Positions 48,511 to 57,528 of a stretch of 57,528 bases of DNA are shown piece after piece. Positions within the stretch are counted from its first letter, which is position 1. Every line of letters starts with the position of its first letter. The notes beneath the pieces are model-generated. The model was not told where the DNA came from, ran no database searches, and saw nothing but the letters and a program-made list of their open reading frames with translations. Made by a program: the position numbers and the translations under genes. Source of the stretch: Massilia sp. MS-15 (GTDB lineage: Bacteria > Pseudomonadota > Gammaproteobacteria > Burkholderiales > Burkholderiaceae_D); NCBI RefSeq assembly GCF_020176695.1, contig NZ_JAIWIA010000035.1, forward strand, positions 1-57,528, read 5' to 3'.

Positions 48511-48553
48511 TCGTTCATTCAGCTTTTTACGACAACCATAAAAAGGGGACACC

Positions 48554-50683
48554 ATGATCCGTCCACACATCCTGCTGGTCGCTGCCGCCAGCGCCGTCGC
48601 CAGCATGGCCGCCGTCGCTGCCCCGGCATCGATGCTCGCGGCCTCGAACCCGTTCGCCAGGCCGAGCACCCTGCCGCTGCAGTATCCGGCCTGGGACAAG
48701 ATCCGTAACGAGCACTTCGCGCCGGCCTTCGCCGAAGCGATGCGCCAGGAAGCGCTCGAGATCGAGGCGATCGCCAACAACAAGGCGGCGCCGACGTTTG
48801 AAAACACCATCGTGGCGATGGAGCGTTCGGGCCAGCTGATGAATCGCGTCAGCACCGCCTTCGGCACCCTGACCGGCTCCTATACCAACGACACCCTGAT
48901 CGCCCTGGCCAGGGACCTGGCGCCGAAGCTGTCGGCCCACAACGATGCGATCCGCCTGAACCCAAAACTGTACGCGCGCATCAAGTCGCTGTATGAGCGC
49001 CGCGCCAAGCTGGGCCTGGACGCGGAATCGCAGTACCTGATCGAGCGCTACCACACCGACTTCGTGCGCGCCGGCGCCAGGCTGAATGACGCCGACAAGC
49101 AGAAGCTGAAGGAAATGAACGGCCAGCTGGCCGCGCTGTCGACCCAGTTCGCGCAGAACGTGCTCAAGGAAGCCAATGCCTCGGCCCTGGTGGTCGACAC
49201 CCGCGCCGAGCTGGCCGGCATGAGCGACAAGCAGATCGACGCCGCCGCGCTTGAGGCCAAGAAACGCGGCCTGGACGGCAAGTTCGTGATCCCGGTCGTG
49301 AACACCACCCAGCAGGCGCACCTAGCAGTGCTGAGCAACCGCGCCACCCGCGAAAAGCTGCTGGCGGCATCAATGGCGCGCGGCTCGCGCGGCGGCGAAT
49401 TCGACAACCGCGAGGTCGTGCTGAAGCTGGCCAAACTGCGCGCCGAGCGCGCCGTGCTGCTGGGCTACCCGAACCACGCCGCCTACAACCTGGAAGACCA
49501 GACCGCCAAGACCACCGGCGCCGTCAACGGGCTGCTGGCCGAATTCGCCCGGCCGGCCGTGAACAATGCGAGGAAGGAAGCGGCCGAGATCCAGAAAGCG
49601 ATCGACGCCGAGAAGGGCGGCTTCCAGGCCGGTCCGCAGGACTGGGGCTTCTACAGTGACAAGGTGCGCGCCGCCAGGTACGCGTTCGATGCCAACCAGC
49701 TCAAGCCCTACTTCGAACTGAACCGCGTGCTGCAGGATGGTGTGTTCTTCGCCGCCAACAAGGAATTCGGCATCAGCTTCAAGGAGCGCAAGGACTTGCC
49801 GACCTATGATCCGGACGTGCGCGTGTTCGACGTGTTCGACCACGACGGCAAGCAGCTCGCGATCTTTACCCTCGACCCCTACGCGCGCGCCACCAAGCGC
49901 GGCGGCGCCTGGGCCAATGCCTGGGTCCCGCAAAGCAAGCTGATGGGCACCAAACCGGTCATTGCCAACAACCTGAACATCGCCAAGCCGGCCGCCGGCG
50001 AGCCGACCCTGCTGACCTACGACGAGGTGCGTACCACCTTCCACGAGTTCGGCCACGCGCTGCACGGCATGTTCTCGGATGTGAAGTATCCGCGCTTCGC
50101 GGGCTCGCGCGTGCCGCGCGACTACGTCGAATTCCCGTCGCAGGTGAACGAGATGTGGATGACCTGGCCGGAAGTGCTGGCCAACTACGCCCGTCACTAC
50201 CAGACCGGCGAGCCGATGCCAGCGGCGCTGCTGGACAAGGTGCAGGCTTCGCAGCAGTTCAACGAAGGCTTCCGCACCACCGAGTACCTGGCGGCCGCGC
50301 TGCTGGACCAGGCCTGGCACCAGCTGGCGCCGGACCAGATCCCGACGGACGTGCTGGCCTTCGAGGCCGCGGCGCTGAAAAAAGCCGGCGTCGACTTCGA
50401 CATGGTGCCGCCGCGCTACCGCACCACCTACTTCTCGCATACCTTCGCGGGCGGCTATGCGGCCGGCTACTACGGCTACCTGTGGGCCGAGAAGCTGGAC
50501 GCGGACACCGTCAACTGGTTCAAGGAGAATGGCGGCCTGACCCGCAAGAACGGCGACCATTTCCGCAAGACCCTGCTGTCGCGCGGCGGCACGCTGGACG
50601 CGATGCAGATGTACCGCAACTTCAGCGGGCGCGATGCGCAAGTCCGGCCGCTGCTGGAGCGCCGCGGCCTGACCGGGGAATAA
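48554..50683 (+). CDS. exported M3 family metallopeptidase, copy 3
   Basis: Third paralogue (709 residues). The signal peptide ends near residue 23. The active site HEFGHALHGMFS starts at His497 and VEFPSQVNEMW holds the third ligand. Copy 3 looks most like copy 2 in the N-terminal half (IRNEHFAPAF, LGLDAESQYLIERYHTDFVRAGARL) but has the copy-1 form of the active-site helix. It follows a hairpin, so it may have its own promoter in the 74-base gap. Confidence 0.9.
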   Translation: MIRPHILLVAAASAVASMAAVAAPASMLAASNPFARPSTLPLQYPAWDKIRNEHFAPAFAEAMRQEALEIEAIANNKAAPTFENTIVAMERSGQLMNRVSTAFGTLTGSYTNDTLIALARDLAPKLSAHNDAIRLNPKLYARIKSLYERRAKLGLDAESQYLIERYHTDFVRAGARLNDADKQKLKEMNGQLAALSTQFAQNVLKEANASALVVDTRAELAGMSDKQIDAAALEAKKRGLDGKFVIPVVNTTQQAHLAVLSNRATREKLLAASMARGSRGGEFDNREVVLKLAKLRAERAVLLGYPNHAAYNLEDQTAKTTGAVNGLLAEFARPAVNNARKEAAEIQKAIDAEKGGFQAGPQDWGFYSDKVRAARYAFDANQLKPYFELNRVLQDGVFFAANKEFGISFKERKDLPTYDPDVRVFDVFDHDGKQLAIFTLDPYARATKRGGAWANAWVPQSKLMGTKPVIANNLNIAKPAAGEPTLLTYDEVRTTFHEFGHALHGMFSDVKYPRFAGSRVPRDYVEFPSQVNEMWMTWPEVLANYARHYQTGEPMPAALLDKVQASQQFNEGFRTTEYLAAALLDQAWHQLAPDQIPTDVLAFEAAALKKAGVDFDMVPPRYRTTYFSHTFAGGYAAGYYGYLWAEKLDADTVNWFKENGGLTRKNGDHFRKTLLSRGGTLDAMQMYRNFSGRDAQVRPLLERRGLTGE

Positions 50684-50702
50684 GCACCGGCGGCCACGCG
50701 AG

Positions 50703-50721
50703 GCCGGCCGTTGCGGCCGGC
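50703..50721 (+). terminator. short GC-rich hairpin after M3 copy 3
   Basis: 7-bp stem GCCGGCC / GGCCGGC with a 5-base loop (GTTGC). No U-tract. Ends the peptidase cluster before the VF530 gene. Confidence 0.4.
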
Positions 50722-50806
50722 GGGCTTCACGTAGAATCGGGGGACGGTGCCATGGCGCCGTTCCCTTTTTTATGCACGGTACAATTATCTTCACGGTCAG
50801 CAAGCG

Positions 50807-51019
50807 ATGAGTGTTCAGTCCCTTCACGGTATTACCTTAGAATCCCTGTTAACCCGGCTCGTTGCGCATTACGGCTGGGAAGGGCTCGGCCGCAGGGTCG
50901 ACATCAACTGCTTCCGGAACGATCCGAGCATCAAGTCGAGCCTGAAATTCCTGCGCCGTACGCCGTGGGCGCGCGAGCAGGTCGAGAAGCTGTATCTCGA
51001 TACCCGTTTCACCAACTAG
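50807..51019 (+). CDS. VF530 family DNA-binding protein
   Basis: Small protein (70 residues) matching the VF530 (DUF2132) family: [55 protein letters not shown] is nearly the whole domain, though I name only its ends here. Some members are described as DNA-binding; the role is undefined. The ATG at 50807 starts MSVQSLHG. The DUF4404 gene follows 10 bases later, probably in one operon. Confidence 0.82.
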   Translation: MSVQSLHGITLESLLTRLVAHYGWEGLGRRVDINCFRNDPSIKSSLKFLRRTPWAREQVEKLYLDTRFTN

Positions 51020-51029
51020 CGAGAACGAC

Positions 51030-51326
51030 ATGCTGAGTGACAAGCAGAGCGAGCACGATGCCAGCCTGAAGGCGCGCCTGAAGGCCTTGCATCGCCAATT
51101 GCAGGAAACCACGGACGTCGATCCGGAGCTGGAAACCCTGTTGCGCCAGCTTGACGGCGACATCGACCGGGCCCTTGCACGCCGGGCCGAGCAACAGCTC
51201 GATGACAATACCTTTGGCCTGGGAACACGCACCCAGGAGCTGGCGGCGCGCTTCACGGTGCGCCATCCCGGTGTCTCGAGCGGCCTGCGTGAACTCGGCA
51301 ATATCTTGTCGAACATGGGCATCTAG
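51030..51326 (+). CDS. DUF4404 family protein
   Basis: Protein of 98 residues, mostly helical and acidic at the centre (DVDPELETLLRQLDGDIDRAL), with the C-terminal segment TVRHPGVSSGLRELGNILSNMGI that marks the DUF4404 family. No known function. It begins 10 bases after the VF530 gene and ends 60 bases before the hairpin region of ygiQ. Confidence 0.78.
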   Translation: MLSDKQSEHDASLKARLKALHRQLQETTDVDPELETLLRQLDGDIDRALARRAEQQLDDNTFGLGTRTQELAARFTVRHPGVSSGLRELGNILSNMGI

Positions 51327-51385
51327 CCGATATCGCGCGCGCCGCCGGGCGGCGATGATGCCACAAGTCATTGATAACTAAGCCA

Positions 51386-51435
51386 TTTTCCGGTCGATGA
51401 GACGACCGGAAAAGGGTTTTCCGGTACAATACCGG
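51386..51435 (+). promoter_or_regulatory. mutually exclusive hairpins before ygiQ
   Basis: TTTTCCGGTCG (51386-51396) pairs perfectly with CGACCGGAAAA (51403-51413). The same 3' arm, CCGGAAAA (51406-51413), pairs alternatively with TTTTCCGG (51417-51424) over a 3-base loop. A third small stem CCGGTA/TACCGG (51421-51426, 51430-51435) ends 3 bases before the ygiQ ATG and overlaps a TACAAT at 51425. The arrangement could be a terminator for the DUF4404 operon, a regulatory switch, or both. Confidence 0.45.
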
Positions 51436-51438
51436 CCA

Positions 51439-53694
<2,256 letters not shown>

Positions 53695-53757
53695 GCCAGG
53701 CGCGGCCCGTGCGTGCATCAACGCGGCGATAGCGGTAGCGGTTCATACGTGCGTCGA

Positions 53758-53788
53758 ACGCGTGGGCAGGCAAGCTGCCCACCCTACA
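53758..53788. repeat. REP-like palindromic element, copy C
   Basis: 8-bp stem GTGGGCAG (53762-53769) / CTGCCCAC (53775-53782) with loop GCAAG, followed by CCTACAGG. Same consensus as copies at 3995 (inverted) and 20104. It lies between convergent ygiQ and the AI-2E permease, next to the permease stop. Confidence 0.65.
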
Positions 53789-54947
53789 GGCCGGCATTCG
53801 GGGTAGGCGTTCCGCGCCGCTCGCGCCCGATATCGAGGTCCACCGCCGCCTGGCGCGCCCGCAGTGCGCGCGCATGGCGGTGGCGCGCGCGCAGCCGCGG
53901 GTTGGTCATCAGGCGGCCCAGGGTTTCGCCGACCACCATCACCACGCCCAGCAGCGGCAGCACCAGCATCAGTCCCACCACCCCGGCCAGCGCGCCGCCC
54001 ACGAAGATCATCAGGACCGTCACCATGGGATGCACGCGGATGCTGCGCCCCAGGGTCAGCGGCAGGAACACGAAGTCGTCCAGTAGGCGCACCAGCACGA
54101 ACACGCCGATCGCGCCATAGGCGATGAAGGGGTTGGCGGGGGCATCGGTCGAGGCCACGATCACCACCAGTAGGCAGCCGGCGATCGAACCGACGATGGG
54201 CACCCAGGCCAGCACCGCGCAGAACAGTCCCAGCAGCAAGGGTGAGGACACCCCGATCGTCCACAGGCCCAGCGCCAGCACCGCCGCGTCGAGCACGGTC
54301 AGCCTGAGCAGGCCCTCGAAGTAGCGGCGCGCGGTCTGGTCGACTTCGTGCAGCAGGTAGAGTGCGCGCTCGAAATAGGCGTTCGGCACCGCGCGCGCCA
54401 GGAACTTCTTGAAGCGCAGGCCGTCGCGCAGGAAGAAGAAACTGAGGAAGGGCGCCAGCAGCAGCGACGGAATCCAGGTCGCCAGCCCCATCAGGATCGT
54501 GCCCAGGTGCTTCTCGGCGAAATGCTCGGTATGGGCACGCAACAGGCCGTTCACGGTGGCCGTCAGGCGCATTTCTGCCAGCATGGGAAAGCGTTGTTCG
54601 AGCAGGGCCGTGCTGTTGTGGACGAAAGCGAGGCCGCCGTCGAGGTAGAGGCCGAGCGTCTTTTCCCAGGTCGCTTCTTCCGGTCCGCGGCTCCAGTTCA
54701 GGGCCGCCGCCAGGGCCAGCGCGGACAGGGCCAGGAACAGCAGGCACACCATCAGTGCGGCGCTGTTGCGCCCATGGCCGGCACGCACCAGGCGCTGCAT
54801 CGGGCCGACCAGGATGTAGTGCAGCACGGTGCCGAAGATGAAGGGCAGTGCCAGCCACAGCACCTGCTGCACCAGCAGCAGCAGCACGCAGGTGGCGGCG
54901 ATGATGCCGGTCCAGACCACCGGCCCCGCGCGCCCGCCGCCGTTCAC
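53784..54947 (-). CDS. AI-2E family membrane transporter
   Basis: Polytopic membrane protein (387 residues, about seven to eight hydrophobic segments) of the AI-2E/PerM family. The core LAPFLSFFFLRDGLRFKKFL, the cluster near FCAVLAWVPIVGSIAGCLL and the C-terminal MVTVLMIFVGGALAGVVGLMLVLP are typical. The substrate is not known for most members. The start is GTG at 54947, which overlaps the stop of the cyclic-nucleotide-binding gene as GTGA. Its 3' end touches REP copy C. Confidence 0.85.
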   Translation of the reverse strand: MNGGGRAGPVVWTGIIAATCVLLLLVQQVLWLALPFIFGTVLHYILVGPMQRLVRAGHGRNSAALMVCLLFLALSALALAAALNWSRGPEEATWEKTLGLYLDGGLAFVHNSTALLEQRFPMLAEMRLTATVNGLLRAHTEHFAEKHLGTILMGLATWIPSLLLAPFLSFFFLRDGLRFKKFLARAVPNAYFERALYLLHEVDQTARRYFEGLLRLTVLDAAVLALGLWTIGVSSPLLLGLFCAVLAWVPIVGSIAGCLLVVIVASTDAPANPFIAYGAIGVFVLVRLLDDFVFLPLTLGRSIRVHPMVTVLMIFVGGALAGVVGLMLVLPLLGVVMVVGETLGRLMTNPRLRARHRHARALRARQAAVDLDIGRERRGTPTPNAGL

Positions 54948-55429
54948 AAGGCTTCCAGCTGGGGACGGCCGCTGCCCATCCATTCGCGCAGGCGCAGGCC
55001 GATGTGGCGCGCCAGCGCGAGCGAGATCTTGTAGCCGGTCACGGCGTCGGTTTCCAGCAGGCCGAGGAAGTCGGCGCGGAAGAACACCGCCATCTCGCAG
55101 GGCTCGAGGGCGCGCGCCTGGGCGTTGCGCGGCGAGTTGTCGAGCAGGGCCAGGTCGCCGAAGAAGCTGCCGGGCGCCAGCTCGGCCACCACCTGCTTGC
55201 TGTCCCCCTGCTGCTTGGTGATGACCACCCTCCCGCTCATGATCAGGTACAGCGCTTGGCCTTCCTCGCCTTCGTCGAACACGATCTCGTCGGTGAGATA
55301 GCGGCGTTCGTGCAGCAGGCCGTCGACGATTTCGAGCTCCAGGGGTGTCAAGGTCGAAAACAGGGAAGAATTCTTCAGGCGGTGCAGGCGCGGCGACATC
55401 TTGGGCGGCTTGAGGAAACCGAAAATCAC
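54944..55429 (-). CDS. cyclic-nucleotide-binding domain protein
   Basis: Single cNMP-binding (CAP_ED) domain, 161 residues: FSTLTPLELEIVDGLLHERRYLTDEIVFDEGEEG, then GSFFGDLALLDNSPRNAQARALEPCEMAVF, the phosphate-binding cassette form; I list only the ends here. No HTH domain follows, so it is not a Crp-type regulator. The GTG at 55429 has GGAG 5 bases upstream and is preferred over an ATG at 55510. It is translationally coupled to the AI-2E permease and may gate or localise it. Confidence 0.78.
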   Translation of the reverse strand: MIFGFLKPPKMSPRLHRLKNSSLFSTLTPLELEIVDGLLHERRYLTDEIVFDEGEEGQALYLIMSGRVVITKQQGDSKQVVAELAPGSFFGDLALLDNSPRNAQARALEPCEMAVFFRADFLGLLETDAVTGYKISLALARHIGLRLREWMGSGRPQLEAL

Positions 55430-55671
55430 GATTGCTCCGAATAGGACGGTAAGTACGGTGCTGCAGGTATGTTGCCAGATGATTATCCGCGATTCGATGC
55501 CTGAGTGCACCAGAAAGCTGTCGCTGAATGGTAGCGCATAGAAACTGTTGCGCTGGAGATAATGTCGTGTCCAAGCGGTTCAATTGTGCAAGCCCTCCCA
55601 ATGAAAACAGGTAATATAGTTCTCTAGGGCAACATATATGATGAAAGCGCTATCGTGAGCCTGAGGCACAG

Positions 55672-56850
55672 ATGCGGCATCCCTGGGGACAGGCCGTGAT
55701 CGACATTTCATCTTTCGTGCTGGCACTGGGTGTTGGCAACATCGCATTTGCCGTACTGATGGCGGGGTACATGCGCGGCGCCGCGGCCAGCCCCGGCCTG
55801 CGCCTGTGGATGTGGGCCCGGCTCGGCATCGGCCTGTGCCAGCTGCTTGGCTGGTGCCGTCCCGTGCTGGATCTGCCCGGCCTGCATGGGGTGGAAGGCG
55901 CCGCCTGGGTGCTGGCGGTGTCGCTGGAAGTAGCGGCCTATTGCATCTTCTTCGGCTTCGCGCGCTGGCGGCGCATCCTGCTGCCGGTATCCGCGCTGGC
56001 GCTGGCGATCGTGCTGGCGGCCGGCAGCGCCGGGGCCTCGGTGGAGTACATCACCACGCTGGTAGCCGGCTTCGTGGCCCTGTTCGCCGCGGCGATGGCC
56101 TGGATCCTGCTGCGTCCGCGCCGCCGGGCCTCGCTCCTGCAGCGCATCATCGGCGTGAACGACGCCGTGTTCGCGGTCGCGGTGGCGCTGTGGGCGGCCA
56201 GCGGCCTGCGGGCCGGACTTCCGCTGGAGCCGCGCGCCGCCCAGGAGGCGGCCTACCTGGCCGGCTATCTCCTGATGATCGTGAACGGATTCGGTTTCCT
56301 CCTGCTGTGCAAGGAGCGGGACGATGCCGAGATGGCGCGCCTGGCCACCACCGACAGCCTGACCGGCCTGCCCAACCGCCATGCCTTCCTCGAACGCGCC
56401 GAGCAGGCGCGCCGGGCGGCGCTGCGCCAGCGCCAGCCGCTGGCGCTGGCGATGCTGGACATCGACCACTTCAAGCAGATCAACGACCGCTTCGGCCATG
56501 CGACCGGCGACGAGGCCCTGATGGTCTTCGCGCGTACCGTGCACGGCAGCCTGCGTGCGCATGAAACGGTCGGCCGCCTGGGCGGCGAGGAATTCGCGAT
56601 GGTGCTGCCGGGAACCAGCCTGGCCGGTGCGCTCACCGCCGCCGAACGCCTGCGCCAGGCGGTGCGCGCCGCGGCCGTGATCACCAGCGGCACGCCGTAC
56701 ACGATGACGGTGAGTATCGGGGTGGTGGTGCTCGATCCGAACGAGACGCTGGGCATGGCGCTGGCACGGGCGGACCATGCCCTGTATGCGGCCAAGAGCG
56801 GGGGGAGGGACCGGGTCGAGGTGGGCATGCCGCAGCAGCGCCGGGCGTGA
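55672..56850 (+). CDS. membrane-bound diguanylate cyclase (GGDEF)
   Basis: Protein of 392 residues with about six to seven N-terminal transmembrane segments (7-220), then a GGDEF domain (from about 245). Substrate and metal residues are intact (DIDHFKQINDRFGHATGDEAL) and the signature is GGEEF (304-308), so c-di-GMP synthesis is expected. The inhibitory I-site, normally RxxD nine residues before, reads RAHE. No phosphodiesterase domain. The 242-base upstream region holds AT-rich promoter-like sequence (TATGAT at 55637) but no clear -35. Confidence 0.88.
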   Translation: MRHPWGQAVIDISSFVLALGVGNIAFAVLMAGYMRGAAASPGLRLWMWARLGIGLCQLLGWCRPVLDLPGLHGVEGAAWVLAVSLEVAAYCIFFGFARWRRILLPVSALALAIVLAAGSAGASVEYITTLVAGFVALFAAAMAWILLRPRRRASLLQRIIGVNDAVFAVAVALWAASGLRAGLPLEPRAAQEAAYLAGYLLMIVNGFGFLLLCKERDDAEMARLATTDSLTGLPNRHAFLERAEQARRAALRQRQPLALAMLDIDHFKQINDRFGHATGDEALMVFARTVHGSLRAHETVGRLGGEEFAMVLPGTSLAGALTAAERLRQAVRAAAVITSGTPYTMTVSIGVVVLDPNETLGMALARADHALYAAKSGGRDRVEVGMPQQRRA

Positions 56851-56912
56851 ATCCGTCGCCGGACGGCCCTGCCGCTCGAGCGCATGGGCGAAAAGAAAAG
56901 GCGCTGTCACCG

Positions 56913-57528
56913 TTATCTGTTGATGGCGCCGATCGCGATACGCAGCAATTGTTCCGCAGTAGTGATGCGTTCGCCATCGAGCGCCCAGCGCCAGCCCAGG
57001 TAGTTGGGCAGGTAGCGCGAGGCCACGCCGCGGAAATGGCTGAGCCACTGCCGCAGGCGTGCGTGATAGGCGTTGACGTTCTGGACGTGGATGGCGCCGG
57101 CAGCCCGGTGACGGACCCGTATGCCGGCCTGCAGGTTGACCGCCTCATGCGCAATGCGGTGCTTGCGGGCGAATGCGCGGTAGGCAGCGTGGGAATCGCT
57201 CACCAGCAGCACCTGCCGGTCGAGCCTGGGCAGCAGATGGCGCTCCAGCTGCCCGGCTGTTAACGATCCCCTGCCTACGACCGCATCGATCGTCTGTCCG
57301 CTACGGTCGCGCGCCACCAGGATGCAGTCGAGCTCGCCTGAAATCCCGCGTTTGCGGGCCCGGCCACCGCGCTTGCGTGCCGGCCTGTCCAGCTTGCGCG
57401 AGCCCTTTTGTGATTCGAGGATGAACATCTCGTCCGCTTCGGCGATGCCGCTCAAGGTCTTGGGACGATCGTGCCTGGCCTGGTCGAGAAAGCGGTGGCG
57501 CCACCGGAAGGCCGTGTTGCGGTGTACG
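56913..57528 (-). mobile_element. IS1595-family insertion sequence, transposase partial at window edge
   Basis: Reads from the right edge of the window on the minus strand to TAA at 56913; the N-terminus lies beyond the window. The visible part contains the RNTAFRWRHRFL and SGIAEADEMF segments, the DSHAAY motif and the HVQNVNAYHARLRQWLSHFRGVASRYLPNYLGW-type end of ISXO2-like transposases (only key words quoted). The likely element end starts near GGCGCTGTCACC at 56900; the flanking direct repeat cannot be checked. Reading frame is intact as far as seen. Confidence 0.85.

Noticed and set aside
46347..48518. Long minus-strand open frame across M3 copy 2.
   Set aside because: The plus strand has signal peptide and zinc motif; the reverse translation has no recognisable motif.

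Overview
The window reads as the chromosome of a betaproteobacterium of the order Burkholderiales, most likely Oxalobacteraceae (Massilia/Telluria-like). This is an inference from three things: the high GC content, the strong third-position G/C bias, and the gene order (mla operon, yadGH-type exporter, bolA-murA, a compact his operon, tatABC). No rRNA, tRNA or CRISPR array is visible. Almost the whole window is coding; the only gene-free stretch over 300 bases is 29883-30423.

Layout. 116-3998: phospholipid-transport operon mlaF-E-D-A-C-B. 4236-5947: two-gene ABC exporter. 5969-7464: bolA-family gene and murA. 7461-15036: tightly packed histidine operon hisG-D-[DNA methyltransferase]-C-B-H-A-F-I-E. 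An orphan beta-class adenine methyltransferase sits between hisD and hisC and overlaps both by 4 bases. 15119-17129: HIT hydrolase and tatABC. 17252-22054: secreted M16 protease and a convergent DUF885 protein with a Lys/Ala-rich tail. 22153-28710 (minus strand): S9 peptidase, a very large SNF2 helicase and a small PH-like membrane protein. 28800-32430: hemE and priA, separated by an AT-rich region full of DnaA-box-like 9-mers that looks like a replication origin or DnaA-binding locus.

32525-37117: lipoamide-dehydrogenase-like flavoprotein, SRPBCC/DUF1857 protein and the molybdate transporter modABC. 37228-39288: rep helicase. 39445-42438: serralysin-like metalloprotease with four exact-length 282-bp Ig-like repeats and a DUF4214 tail. 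42448-43927: slyX and a GMC-type oxidoreductase with a four-cysteine cluster. 44138-50683: three tandem exported M3 (Dcp-like) peptidases. 50807-53694: VF530, DUF4404 and YgiQ genes. 53784-56850: AI-2E family permease translationally coupled to a cyclic-nucleotide-binding protein, then a membrane diguanylate cyclase. 56913 to the right edge: a truncated view of an IS1595-type transposase.

The housekeeping blocks (mla, his, tat, mod, murA, hemE, priA, rep) are ordinary. The best leads are: the methyltransferase inside the his operon; the DnaA-box array with a repeated two-box module; a helically phased GATACATG array upstream of the first M3 peptidase; mutually exclusive hairpins before ygiQ; and a dispersed REP-like palindrome present in three copies, one of which supplies the mlaB stop codon.
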